Part shown: positions 36,704-48,716 of the stretch, piece after piece
Layout: each line of letters starts with the position of its first letter
How positions within the stretch are numbered: position 1 is the stretch's first letter
From: Cryptomeria japonica
Taxonomy: Eukaryota > Streptophyta > Pinopsida > Cupressales > Cupressaceae
DNA: 64,000 nt
Direction of reading: 5' to 3'
NCBI RefSeq assembly: GCF_030272615.1
Contig: NC_081407.1
Coordinates: 144,648,897-144,712,896 of the forward strand
Position numbers and translations under genes: made by a program
Notes under the pieces: generated by a model
The model's database searches: none
What the model was told of the DNA's origin: nothing
What the model saw: the letters and a program-made list of their open reading frames with translations, nothing else

Positions 36704-39700
36704 CTAACTATTTTTATAGGACTTATAATTATTAATGATGCATGCAACCACCTTGGCAGGAGGATTAGAAACATGCTTGATTTTGAATTTACACTTTTTC
36801 AAAACTTCCTCTGCATTCTTCCTTTTCTTCTCTAACTCTGCCACTATCTCTGCAACCTGTTGACATTGTGTAATCAAATTCATATATCTAACCATTAATG
36901 TAACAATAAATTGAGTCGCAGGTCCCAAATGCTGGGCCTCATATGCATCTCACTGGTTGAGTACTCGCTTTTCTTCCATAATTCATGTATCGACTATCCC
37001 CAACCCAAAAACTTCGAGTAAGTGTCTTACAAATCTTCATATTTTAATACTACCTTGAGGAGGGGAACTCGAATGTCTGCTACATCCATCACATACTGCT
37101 GAAGAATTTCCATCTTTAGCTCCAAAATGTATGTGTAAGAATGCAAATTCTTACAACTATCTCCACCTAGAAGGTCCTCCTCTATATATGATTACTTCCT
37201 CACCTAGGTGCAAAACCTTACTTAATACCCATAACTGTTTGCTGAACATGTTGAGCTTCCTCTCCCATTATTGAGAGAAAGAAGCTAATGCCCCTCCTGA
37301 TTGTATTGCCACCTTGTACTCCTTCATGGTATTTTGCAAAAATAGTCTAAATTTATCTGGGCCTATGATTTTGTTGTGGCAGCCACCTATCTTACCTCCA
37401 ACAATGCTTTTACCTCTCCCTCTGGGAGTGATGAGGTTGAACGTAGATTATCATTTTTGCAAGTATCTAAAGACTTCCCATTTCTATCAACAACTACTTA
37501 TACTGCTCCATCTGTGCTTTGACCTCTACATGGGAAGTATATTCCTTCTCCATTCATCCCCTGATGACACTGGTAGCCAGTTCCAAAGTATCTAACTCCC
37601 CCACTTTGTTTGCTTACCCAGTTTTACCTGAGACACTTGGTACTTTGGGGATCTTTGACCTTCTTCCTGCAAAGGAACTACCACATCCGCAACCACTTCA
37701 CTGGAACTTGTTCTTGACAGATGATGCACAACCTTGGCTTTCTTAACTTTCCTTGGTTCCTCCATGATTTCATGTTGTAGTGTAATCTTTGGTAACACTA
37801 CTTTCATCTTCTTTCTCTCGAAGGTAAATTCCAACCATTGTGGCACATCCATGTCTTTATCACGTTCATGAGGAACTATGTCAGTGGTCACAATGTGCAC
37901 ATCTGACTGTTCCTCTGCTTCATCTTTCTCTTCTACCTTTGTGTGCTTAGGACCTTGAGGTGAATCAATTTGGTGAGCAAGACTAGACTGGAGAGATATA
38001 TCAACGTTTAACTGTTGTTGCTTGTGCAACTTTCCCAACATATCACTGACCTCCTCCCCAAATGCCCTGCCATCTTTATCCATTTCTTCTGTACCTTGCT
38101 CAACAACTATATCTTTCAAGAGATCTTCCTAGTCCCGAGGAGTTAAGATTAATCTTTCATTCAACAAATCCTAGGCCTCTTTTCATTCTTTCTCCCCTCC
38201 AAGTAGTTGTTGTTCCCCAGTTTGTTCCTCCTCTTGGTCAGAGTCTGTTTTAATATTATGGATAGCTACAATTTTCGTAGTAGGCCTAAATGCCTGTGTC
38301 CTGAGAGGCATTATAATTGTATCAACTGGTGGTGGCATAGGGGGAGTAGTAACTAGGGTTTGTGTTGCAGCTATAGATGGAGGCTGAGTGGGTGCACCTA
38401 TTGTATCAGAAGGAGGAGGAGGTTGTGCACTTTCATCTGTTTTTCATTGTTATTCTTCCTCCTGAGCACCTTCTCCTGGAGTTTTTCCAATTGTTGTTCT
38501 CACAGGAAGAACCATTGTTAATTGAACATCACCCAACCCTTCTCTCACTCCAAAGTCTGCAGCCTTTTTCTATAGTTTTGATTTTCTCATTTGCTCATAA
38601 AGATTCTTCATTAATTCATTGGTACTTTCTTCGGGCTCAGGCGCTTCATGTGGGTCAGTGGATGTATTCTTCCTAGAACTAGACCTTGTTTTACGAGAAT
38701 GCTCCTTATAACCCCTTGATTGAGGCACATCTAAGGTGGATTCCTTTTGCTTCCCTTTTTAAGTGCTTGGTCTAACCCTCAAACTGAGCCACTATCTAGT
38801 CCTATTGATAACTGCTTGGGTTATTCGGTCTATATTTGAATCTTCATGCGTTGACCACCTTATAGGAGAGAGAGGCCTTTTGTCAATTTCTTGTTCTTTA
38901 TATATGGGGCCTAATAGTTCTCCATCATCCCTCAACTCTTTGGGGAGATTGGTTTCTATTTTAAAATCCCTAATCTTCGACAGTAATAATCTATAATAAT
39001 TCTTTTCTCTCACCTCAAAACTGTCTTGGAGGTTTGCCCAAAAGTCCTCCAATCTAGGCTTGTGCCCCTCATATGCCTTAGGCATGGTTTGTTTGAGATT
39101 TCCATAGGGATCGTAAAACTCCCTTGCATAATCAAATTCTTTAATATTTAAGTCCTGTAGCTCTTGCTCTGTCATCTTTGCTACCTGAATTTTTGAACAA
39201 GAAAAATAACCAATCAAAATTGAAAAGTCTATCCCTGCCTTGTATTTCAAGGGCAACAGGGATTGGCAGCCAAGCATTTTCCTAACATACTCTAACAAAA
39301 TGATGCGATCATTGAAATATCACGGCAATAGCATTAGGTTCCCTGTGAACCCACTGACCTTGATATATGTAGAACATTGGTTTTGGATGAACCGACATGC
39401 CCATTCTTGGATGATCACCATTTCTTCAGGGCTTAGTTTGTATTATGTATCACCTGTGAGTTTGATGATAACAAGGAAGAGGAAGGCATTGTTTATTCTC
39501 TTGAAGTGAGCCTTTGCAATATCTAGAGGGAGTTGTGAGTAATACTCCCAAACTTTCTTCTTCCCTTCCTCATCTCCTAGTTCACCTTCTATCTGTAATC
39601 CTAGGAACTTACCTACTTGGGAAGCCACCCAAATAACATAGGAAGTGAAAAATAACTTCATTTGATGTACTTCCATCATCTATTTACATATGTTGTCAGA

Positions 39701-40342
39701 GAGGATTTGGACCCAGTCGAAGTATTGCTTCTCTATAAGGATGATGGTCATGAAATGGAACATCCAGGGATGGAAATGCCTACAATCTGGCTTGCCAAAG
39801 GCCTTTCTCAACATGAAAATCAAATCTCTCTATGGTTCCCTAAAGTCCGCCCTCAACACATCTGTAGCTTTTAGCCCTATTTTTCTCTCTTCCTCTAACT
39901 AGTTTTTATTCACGTGTCTCTTATTTGAAGTAATATTATTGTTCCATACTCTGAGGGCTTCTTTAGTAGTTAGGAGTACTTGCTCTCTTGCAGGGATGCC
40001 AAACACAAATCCTAGCATATCTATAGACAAGTCGATTACCATCCTACCCTGAGCATTTGTACACTTTCTTGTATCTTCATCATAGAACTATGCAATAGTC
40101 ATGATAAACTCGAGAGCTTGGATTGATTGTGGGAAGATGGTTGCCTCCACCAGGCCTAATCTCTTCATCCTTCTTAGTGGGGCTTCTGACATTGGTCATT
40201 CCAACTGTGTTTTAATATCCTTTATCTCAATGTGCCCCACCTCTGTGTCTGTTACCCACCTAATATGATCATCCAGCTTCAAAACATACACTTGTCACAT
40301 GAAGTTTATCTATCTCCTTGCCTCGCTAGAAATTGGGTCCAT
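36704..40342 (-). pseudogene. Very long retroelement-associated ORF, broken by many stops
   Basis: On the minus strand from ATG 40342 (MDPISSEARR) a single frame stays in register to 37,592 (917 codons) with more than a dozen stop codons and no frameshift. The N-terminal half is globular: HIRWVTDTEVGHIEIKDIK, then MVIDLSIDMLGFVFGIP at about residues 100-116, then VWEYYSQLPLDIAKAHFKRI. The second half is low-complexity, with acidic, proline-rich and Q-rich parts. A coiled coil follows after frameshifts (QQVAEIVAELEKKRKNAEEV at about 36,850). The MVIDLSIDMLGFVFGIP motif recalls the LEDVxxLLGLPI core of plant mobile domain proteins, but this is weak. There is no RT or integrase. The likely source is a retroelement extra ORF or a gag-like protein; the family is not recognised. 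Confidence 0.55.
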
Positions 40343-40409
40343 CTAAACACTTTAATCTGCAAGAAAGAATAAAAAATTAATCTATTACATAGATAAAAAT
40401 ATTAATAAC

Positions 40410-41640
40410 ATCATTCACCTCGGGACTCCGGGATGGATAAATCCCTTATAAGACAAGTGAAGTCAGAACTCTGGGGTTTCAGGGTGGATGGGCTTGTAAA
40501 AAAAACTCTGGAACTTCGGGGTGGATAAACTGAATAGAGTCTGGAACTCCGAGGTTCCAAGGCAGATAGAAAAAGTTAACTTCGGGACCTCGGGGTTCCA
40601 GGGTCCCGAGTTAGATCAACAAGGCATAAAGAAGATATTCCAGAACTCTGGGGATCTGGGGTTAAACACAGTGACTCAATAAGAAAAGACCTTGGGAATC
40701 CGGGGTTCCAAGTCTGGGGTATTTCTCTCCGAAAATTATGAGCTGATCTGGAACTCTGGGGTTCCGAGGTTTTGGGGTAAATAGATATGGCCAAAGGAAA
40801 CAACCTTTGGACTCTAGGGTTCCGGAGTTATGGGGTGAAGGAAAACTACCTAGCCCAAAACCTCAGGGGTCTAGGATTGGGAAAACTAGGGCACGCAAAA
40901 AACATGAAAAATGAGAAAAAAGACCCTAAAAGAAAATCCTAAACAAGAAAACTAAAAAAACAACAAGATCTAAACACGAAATCATAAGGAGGGAGAAAAA
41001 AATTCACCAACCTGGTGAGAAAACACACAAGACACTCGACAACATGGGGGCACGAAATTGAGAAGTCGTAGCTAGGAGCTCTGGAAAACTTGAGTGAACA
41101 AATGAACTTAGAAAAGTTCATTCCTCTTATTTATACCCCCTAAACTTCGTCTATACGATCGCCTTTAACAAGACCTCAGGAATCCGAGGTTTTGATGTGG
41201 CAAACAAAAGACAACAAAATTCACCTCACGACTCCAAGGTTTCGAGGTGAATTACAAAAGCAAGCAAAACAAGAAAAAGACACAAAAGACCTTGGGGCTC
41301 CGGGGTTCTGAGGTAAAAAGGAACAAAACAACCTTGGGACTTTGGGGTTCTGGGGTTCCAAGGTCGTTAGACAAGACAACCTTGGGACTTTGGGGTTCCG
41401 AGGTTGTAAGACAAAATAACACACAAAGAACTCGAGACTTCAGGACTCTGAAGTTCTGAGGCTTCAACAGAAGGATAAGGCATGACTTTGGGACTCCGGG
41501 GATCCGAGGTTCTGAAGTTGTGAACAAGCAAACAAGCACCTACCTTGGGACTCTGGGGTAGGACAAAACAAAACAAAACAAAGGAGACCTCGGAAGTGTG
41601 GGGTTCTAGGGTTCCGAGGTTGCCAGGAAAAACTACAAGA
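40410..41640. repeat. GGGGTTCCGAGG-type minisatellite upstream of the long ORF
   Basis: Many imperfect units built from (C)TTGGGACTCCGGGGTTCCGAGGT alternate with A-rich linkers, in two blocks (about 40,410-40,870 and 41,160-41,640). Between the blocks lies a non-repetitive stretch with a TATA-like box on the minus strand. Minus-strand open frames across it (41221-41675) are translations of the repeat and not genes. Confidence 0.85.
41128..41135 (-). promoter_or_regulatory. TATA-like box upstream of the long minus-strand ORF
   Basis: The minus strand reads GGGGGTATAAATAAGAGG. It lies between the two minisatellite blocks and about 790 bp upstream of ATG 40342. A TTCTTTCTTGCAG word at about 40,363 on the minus strand could be an intron acceptor, so the 5' UTR may be spliced. 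The whole block could be the 5' LTR of a retroelement. Confidence 0.45.
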
Positions 41641-41911
41641 ACAAAGCAACAAAAAGAAAAAAAGGGGGGACCCATATTTTCAACACAAGGAAATGAATGG
41701 GGGTTAGGTATGCAGGGGACCCATATCTAGGTTAGGTATGCAATTTAGAACTTCAGAATATTTAGTTAACCTGACGCTTAAGGCTACTATCATTCAAAAG
41801 GATGTATAAGAGCAAAAAGATGAGCGAATCAATAAACAAACAACCAAGTCCAGAATTGAACATGATTAATTCTTAAGTGTGTGCACATGATTTATTACTC
41901 CATTATTTTCA
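41641..41911. other. Left flank of the large transposon
   Basis: A short duplication GACCCATAT...GGTTAGGTATGCA (about 41,669-41,745) and otherwise unremarkable AT-rich sequence. This is the pre-insertion site of the DNA transposon. Confidence 0.4.
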
Positions 41912-41915
41912 ATAA
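41912..41915. repeat. Target site duplication ATAA, left copy
   Basis: ATAA directly precedes the GGGT terminus at 41,916 and is repeated directly after the CCC terminus at 54,735-54,738. At four bases it could be chance (1 in 256), but it coincides exactly with the inverted termini. Confidence 0.65.
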
Positions 41916-41962
41916 GGGTATGTGCAGGATCATGGTGTGCCAAAACAAGCCCTTAAGTGGCA
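41916..41962 (+). repeat. Left terminal inverted repeat
   Basis: GGGTATGTGCAGGATCATGG, then GTGCCAAAACAAGCCC and AAGTGGCAATG. It pairs with 54,696-54,734. The core GTGCAGGATCA (41,922-41,932) is exact in both ends. Confidence 0.8.
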
Positions 41963-42182
41963 ATGAAATTTCAGAAAATCAGAGTTATGCAACTTGACAT
42001 GAAAATTTGAATAAGTTGTGAATATTATTTTTAAAATATGTAAGAAGAAAATATATAGAAAATTGAATGTAGTTTCTAAGCTACTAGTTGTTTTTTGGAA
42101 AAAAAAAATCCTATTTGATGAAAATTTCAAATTTCAATGCAGTGGTACTAAAATTTCAGGAAAAAAATAAGAAGTAGACGTA

Positions 42183-42445
42183 TGTCTGACCACCCTAATC
42201 ACAATCAAATCTTAATATTTTTTTATAATATTTATAATATAAGTATTAGACTCATTGCCGGATGTGACACATATTTTTTTTTAATTTTTTATAAATTAAA
42301 TAATTATTTAAGAATTTTTTACTACAGCTTTTCAGAAATTCAGAAACTCCCACATCTGACCACCTTAACTTGGTCAAAACTTTATGAATTTAAAAAAAAA
42401 AAAAATTCCCTATAGTAGACGAAGCATAGGATGTGACACATGTTT
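42183..42445. repeat. Two diverged copies of a subterminal block
   Basis: Each copy runs from a TCTGACCACC word (42,184 and 42,355) to GGATGTGACACAT (about 42,260 and 42,430), with an AT-rich middle. They lie within the left end of the transposon and may be subterminal repeats. Confidence 0.6.
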
Positions 42446-42784
42446 CAGTTTCAAAGAATGTTATACCGTTTGAAAGTTATGAGTGTTTTTCAATCAGTAT
42501 ATCAATCATTACTATTGTCAGAATTCAATTAGAAAATAAATAATAATTATTTATTAAAGTTGAAATAAGACAAGCCTTATATTGTTGGAAAGTTGGGAAC
42601 ATCTTTAAAAAACCCTTTTCATTTTATCAAATTTGGTTACAAAAAAAGTCGTCAGCCACCAATGTAAAGTTTGAAAAATCAAGGAATACTGAAAAACACG
42701 TTTTTTCAGTTGACTTTCCAGGCTTGTCACTTCCAAGCCAAATACTAAAGCATTCCCGAGCCTAAATTGGAAAATTATAAATTT

Positions 42785-42953
42785 GTCTACAAAAATCGGA
42801 TATTGGATTTTCTCTGATATCCAATTTTAATACAAAAATTTGCGGTCCCCAAAAAATTTCCCGTTGCTACCATTTATTTGGTAAACTGCCACATGGCAGA
42901 AATCCGATATTTAAATCGAATATCGTATTTTATTAGTCATATTTTTTAGAGAG

Positions 42954-43032
<79 letters not shown>

Positions 43033-43081
43033 AGGGGGAGAGAGAGAGAGAGAGAGGTGGAGAGAGAGAGAGGAGAAGAGG

Positions 43082-43135
<54 letters not shown>

Positions 43136-43786
43136 ATATGACCCCTAACGACACAATTTGGTGTCTTAAGGGGTCCTATGGTGTCGTTAGGGGTCATATG
43201 GTGTCTTGGGACACCATAGGACCCCTTAAGACACCAAAACATGTTGTTAGGGGTCATATGGTGTCCCAAGAACGCTTATGACCTCTTAGGACACCATATG
43301 ACCCCTAATGACACCATATTGGATCACTTTGGGTCATATTGTGTCCTGAGGGGTCATATTGTGTCCTAAGGGGTCCTATGGTGTCCCAAGACACCATATG
43401 ACTCCTTGGGACACCATAGGACCCCTTAAGACACCAAAGCATGTCGTTAGGGATCATATGGTGTCCCATGAACCCTTATGACTTCTTAGGACACCATATG
43501 ACCCCTAATGACACCATATTGGGTCACTTTGGGTCATATTGTGTCCTAAGGGATCATATTGTGTCCTAAGGGGTCCTATGGTGTCCGAAGACACCATATG
43601 ACTCCTATGGACACCATATGACCCCTAACGACACCATAGGACCCCTTAAGACACCAAATCATGTCATTAGGGGTCATATTGTGTCTTAAGGGGTCCTATG
43701 GTGTCCCAAGACACCATATGACCCCTAACGACACCATAGGACCCCTAATGACACCATAGGACCCCATCCTCTCTCTCTCTCTCCTT

Positions 43787-43863
<77 letters not shown>

Positions 43864-44075
43864 CTCTCCCTCTCCTCCTCTCTCTCTCTCTCTCTATGAC
43901 TACTAAAATCCGATATCCGATTTAATCGGATATCGGATTTCTACAATGTGGCAAATTACAAATAAATGGCGGCAACGGGAATTTTTTTGGGGGACCACAA
44001 ATTTTGTACTAAAATCGGATATCGGATAAAATCCGATATCTGATTTTTGTACAAAAAATCGAGAAAAAAAGGGTT
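42785..44075. repeat. 1.3-kb palindrome with microsatellite and minisatellite core
   Basis: The outer arms (42,785-42,948 and 43,898-44,075) are inverted copies. They share GATATC-containing motifs, TTTGYGGTCCCC, TTCCCGTTGCYRCCATTTATTT and a TGCCACAT-like word. Inside them are a (GA)n tract (about 42,950-43,133) and a matching (CT)n tract (about 43,768-43,897). The core (43,134-43,767) is a minisatellite of the words GACACCATATGACCCC and its exact reverse complement GGGGTCATATGGTGTC, in alternating orientation. Transcribed, the whole would fold into one long hairpin. It sits immediately upstream of the transposase ATG at 44,237. The (CT/GA) open frames in it are not genes. Confidence 0.9.
42795..44047. 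repeat. GGATATCGGATTT-type subterminal motifs, left cluster
   Basis: Copies at 42,795-42,810, 42,901-42,930 (two, inverted), 43,906-43,940 (two, inverted) and 44,011-44,047 (two, inverted). The best form is AAATCGGATATCCGATTT, a palindrome centred on GATATC. The same motif recurs in the right end at 54,056-54,085, 54,158-54,176 and 54,559-54,591. Repeated short motifs at both ends are typical transposase-binding sites in plant DNA transposons, so that role is inferred. Confidence 0.8.
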
Positions 44076-44236
44076 TGTGGGCCATTCTGTAGATTCCAAC
44101 GGCCCATAGTCTGCATATTCTATTTTCTGTCGAGGATCACGGGTTGTCAGACAGCTAGAGACAAATTTGTGCTTTTGGGAGATTCTTAAAGTGAAAAATT
44201 ACATTGTCAATCACGAAGGCGCATGTGTGGAGGGAA

Positions 44237-47200
44237 ATGGGGAGTAGTAGTCGTCGGAAGTCTAAATGCAAAAGAAAACTTTGAAATGACCAAATTGAAG
44301 TGTATAGAGAAAGAGATAGAGAATGTCATAGGAGGAGAAGACAAGGTATGTTAAATATTGCTAATGTTACTTCAACTGAAGAGGAAATTGAATTTGAAAA
44401 TGTGCCACAAGTTATTGAAAATGAAAATGTAGATTTTGAAAGTGAAAATGTTGAAAGTGATAATGAAAATGCTCAACATGTGGAAAATTTTGACATAGGA
44501 GGTGAAAATGTGGAAAACTTTAATGTTGAAGGTGGAATTGCTCAACCAAGTGAACCATATGTAACACCTAATTACTTTAGAAATGAAGACCCTCTCATGG
44601 ATGAAAGACAAATTCCAAATCCAAGACCTTCAAGAACCCCAAAATGGTTATTTGAAATCGATGAGAACATTATTGTGAATCTTGAAGGCAAGAGGTCAAC
44701 AAGAACCATTTGGTTGTGGGCTACACAACTTTTCAATCAAAATTTTAGCAATAAGACATTGACCAAGCAATGCCAACTCTTTGTTCAATTGCTAAAGATG
44801 ATAAAGATGAGACCATTGCTAAAAAAATTGAAGATTCATATGAACAAGAAGATGGAGAGAAATTCTATTATTGCAAAAAATCTATTTGATGCTCTCAATT
44901 CTATTGGAAAGAATACCAAAGAAAGAGATAAGAGAACCGCTCAAAGAGTGATTACAACCTCCTTAGTAAGCCATTAATTGAGGAAGGCTCATCAAATGAG
45001 ACAAACTTGTGTTGATTTTAACATAAACCGTAAAACTTTGGATAGAGCACTTGCACGAAGACAAAGACTTGACGATCCACTTCAACAAGATACATGGGCA
45101 TTTGGTGGGAGGCTTCCACATGTTGATAGAAAGTTGACTGACAATGTGAAGGAAGATATTCAACAATTTTGGCACTCTAATTCTAGAGTCTCACCCAATG
45201 TAAAGGACGTTTTGAAATTAAGAATCAACAATCGAGACCGCACACCGCATCCCAAACATTTCTTGGAATCAAGCCAAACAATGTTGTACAATTTTTTTGT
45301 GAATTACATCCAACTTTGAAAATATCACAAAGGGCCTTTGAATCTTTGAAACCATTTTATTGTGTTCCTCTTAAGATTCGCAATACCTGTTGTTGCAAGT
45401 ACCATGTGGAATTTTCAATGTACCATGAACTTTTATGTCATATTTGTTCTACGATGCATACTAATGAGATGTTGCAGGAGTGTGGTGCAATGCTATTTCT
45501 GAGATCATCAAGAGACTTACAAGATCTATTTTTATGCCCTAGAGATGATGGTTGCTATTTCTGTAGAAATGATTGCTTGAATGAGAAGTGCTCAGAATGC
45601 GGTGGGTTGTCAAAGTTTGTTTCATGTTTTCATGAGGGCAGCGAACACGAGTTTGGAAATAATTATGTTGAGAAAAAAAGATATGAGACAATGAAATATA
45701 CTTTGAAGAGTGGAGGTGAAGGTTCTAGATGCGATTAGTCTCAAGAGAAGTGAGTATTGTTGATTTTATTTTGGATTTTAAGGAAAATATTTTCTACAAG
45801 TATGCAAGGCACACCCATAGGTCTCAGTGGTTGGATCAACAATTCAGGATGTGTAAGAACTCTTTCCTGATTGGCACTATTGTATCGGTGGTTGATTTTG
45901 TAGAGAACTATACATTGCAACCATAGAATGAGGTATAGTCTCAGTACTACAATTCAGTCTAGATTTCTATTTTCGTTCACATTACATATAGACGTGTGAT
46001 GGGTTGGTGCTTGGGATAGACTAGCCTAGTCTATGCTCTTGGATCCTTTCCTTGGATCACCTGGTGTTCTCCTCACACCCTAGGGTCTCTAGGATTTCCT
46101 TTGCTTGAGGAATCCCCTGACCTTGCCCAATCTACCCACCAATGAGTTGCTATGCTGCTCCTAAGGTCTCACCTACTCATGAGACTCAAAACCCCTTACT
46201 ATGGCTAATAAGGGCTAGGCTTGTTCCGCACCTTCCAAGGTCTTAGCAAGGTTATAACAGGTATATTTAATGGTCTTCCCACCCATTCATGTGCCCCCAA
46301 GAGGTTTCAAGCCTTCAACCCCTTACCGATTTCACCATTTTGTGTTTTTGCCTTCAAATAGGGCTACAAGGATTAGGACCAATTAGGCCTCCTACCCGGT
46401 CTTTTAGGGCCCCCTCTCACAAACGATGCACAAACAACCCTAACTCCCAAAATGGACTGCCATTCATTTGGCAAGGACTCAAGGATTTTCTATGTTTTAG
46501 GCCTCCAAGTGTCAGTACACTGTCCTAGGTGGATTTTAAGGTTTTCAAGGGTTTTTGTGAGGGTTTTTGGGGTTTGCCTAGGTCACAGTGAAGGTTTTGT
46601 GTTTTAGCTACTTTGTTTGGATTGGTGGAGGCTCCTCCTTCACACCAGTGATGCTTCACACACTCCTCTGCACCTCCTCCAAAGGGTGCACTCTCCTTTG
46701 ACCAACCTTGCTCTCCAAGACCTCTACAATTTGACCTCTCCTAACCGGGCACTGTCCAGTCTCGCCTAGGAGTGGGTCTTTTCTTGGCCTTCCTGCATTT
46801 TTGAGGGCCTTTCTTGCATGGGACTATATTAAATGGTCTTAACTTCCATTCCCCATGGTTTCATGGTGATTCCACAATGGGGAATGGAGTTATGACTTCA
46901 TTTGCACAACCAGTCCAAAACTAGACAGTGAGACTACAAATTACAAACTATTTACAAACACACTCAACTGGTAAACAAAAACCTAAACTAATCACTCAGA
47001 ATGAAATTATTTACACCATAGAAGACATTTCACATATTTTTTCACGTAGTTCAATCCATTTACTTTCCCGATAACTTCATACAATCTGACTGGTAACCAA
47101 CAAAGAGTCACAGTCAAGCTCTTCTTGCTTGGGCCGTACAATCTCTGACATCCAACCAATTCATTTAGGGTTTGAAAATACTTATACCACCTTGGCCTTA

Positions 47201-48716
47201 GTCTGTGTGCCCATATTAGGGTTGTCCATGCCAAACTAAGGATTTTGACCTCCTGGTAGAAAAGTTGCTTGACAACTTTTAAAAGTTGTCATGCAACTTT
47301 TGAGCAACTTTCTCAATGTTGCTTTTCATGACTCCTAAACCCACATTGGGCCAACCTAAGGACACCACCATTTTATAAAGGACCCCTAAACACCACAAAG
47401 ACACACATACCCTCCATTTTCAAGAAAATCACAATCTTGACTTATGACCCCTAAGATCTCCACTAGGACCCTAACTAGAACCTATGAGCACATGGCTCAT
47501 TATTTTATGTACAATGGCTTCATAAGAAGCATAACACCAACAAAACAAGAAGGAGGGAGAGATTGAAAGGGTTCTCTTGCACCAACATGCTCCTGATATT
47601 ACAGAAGAGGATAGGAAGATAATCAGGGAGTATCATTTTTATATGAGTGATGATAGATCACACTCCTCCAAGTATGTGCAACATTCTTTCGAGAATATTT
47701 TTGAGTTCTTGCATGAGAAAGATATTGCAATTGACCGACATATAATATGGTCAGATAACTGTACGGGTCAATTCAAGAATGCGCATATGTTTTATTGGTT
47801 GAGTAGAATGCATGTGGAGAGGTGTATACCTCATATTTGGTGTTTTTTTTAGGCGGGGCATGAGAAGGGAGAGCATGATGGAGTAGGTGCATGTTTGAAG
47901 AGAGCTCTGGTTACGGAGCAATTGAGGATTTCAGGTGCAAATTTCTCTAATGCATGTTTTATTGTTAATTGGTGTAGTTCAACATTGTCACATGGAGGTA
48001 CTCTTGATTCAGCAGTGAGCAAATTGTTTTGGTTGGTTGAGGAGGGAACAGTGGGAGATAGATTGGAGTGTCAAACAATTAAAGATTCTTCAAAGATGCA
48101 TTCATTTCTTAGCTCAGATGCAAGTACATGGACCATTTGGACACAAGCATTGGCTTGTTTTTGTCAGAGTTGTGTTCAGTGTGATTGGGATCAGTGCGAG
48201 TCAAGTGAGTGGGTTGATACATGGGTTCCCCACTATCTAACTCCTTTATCTCAAACAATATCCTTGTCAAACGATGACATGGAAAGTTCACTTGAGTGTG
48301 ATCGTCTATCAGATCTTGTATAGCCAGGACATGTTTTTGCAGTTGTTGCACCACAAGGGATTGAAGAGAGATAAGAATATTGGTTGGCACGATGTGTATA
48401 GAGAAAACAAAAGCTAACACAACCAGTGACAGATGATGATGGGTTCACATATCTTACATGTTCAATTGTTGTTGTGGGAACTTGGTTGCGAACATACACG
48501 ATTAGAAAGAATGGCATACCCACATTTGAAGACTATGAGAGACACAAAACCATTATAATGTATTCACACCTTATTATAGCTACAAATGTCAAGTTGTTGA
48601 AGCATCAAGAAAAACCGAAGACCAAAGAGCTATGGACAATGACTACTGCTGATCATGAAGCAATACTGGATACTCTTAAACAAAGAGATGACCCTTCAGG
48701 CACACTTGAGTAGTAG
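44237..48716 (+). pseudogene. Transposase-like gene, inactivated
   Basis: From ATG 44237 (MGSSSRRKSKCKRKL, then TGA 44,282) the frame continues through an acidic N- and E-rich segment (44,370-44,560) to a TAA at 44,975. It then gives WAFGGRLPHVDRKLTDNVKE and HPKHFLESSQTMLYNFF. A frameshift in a T-run at about 45,295 leads into QRAFESLKPFYCVPLKIRN and a cysteine-rich part (CCCKYHVEF, CPRDDGCYFCRNDC, CSECGG). A second frameshift at about 45,730 leads to SVVDFVENYTLQP. After the LTR-like insertion (45,997-47,584) the frame resumes with EEDRKIIREYHFYMSDDRSH, IIWSDNCTGQFKNAHMFYW and, past a TAG at 47,850, AGHEKGEHDGVGACLKRAL. The tail ends WTMTTADHEAILDTLKQRDD at 48,716. The D-rich motifs (VVDFVENY, WSDNC, GHEKGEHDGVG) look like a DDE/RNase-H-fold transposase. 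From memory, similar uncharacterised proteins exist in land plants; I cannot name the superfamily. Confidence 0.75.
45997..47584. mobile_element. LTR-like insertion inside the transposase gene
   Basis: 1,588 bp starting TGATGGGTTGGTGCTTGG and ending TTCTCTTGCACCA, flanked by ACGTG (45,992-45,996) and ACATG (47,585-47,589), a 5-bp duplication with one mismatch. Removing it and one flank restores the transposase frame (ITYRR then APDITEEDRK). The inside has no coding region; the composition is C/T-rich with a high share of CCTAGG and CCTTCC words. It is best read as a solo LTR. Confidence 0.75.

Noticed and set aside
41221-41730. Several overlapping minus- and plus-strand open frames of 60-100 codons
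   Set aside because: They follow the GGGGTTCCGAGG minisatellite and repeat the same residues per unit.
42933-43281. Long serine/leucine or arginine/glutamate open frames (MSLGVILSLSLSLS type)
   Set aside because: They are translations of the (GA)n/(CT)n microsatellite, open in several frames, with no start context or domain.
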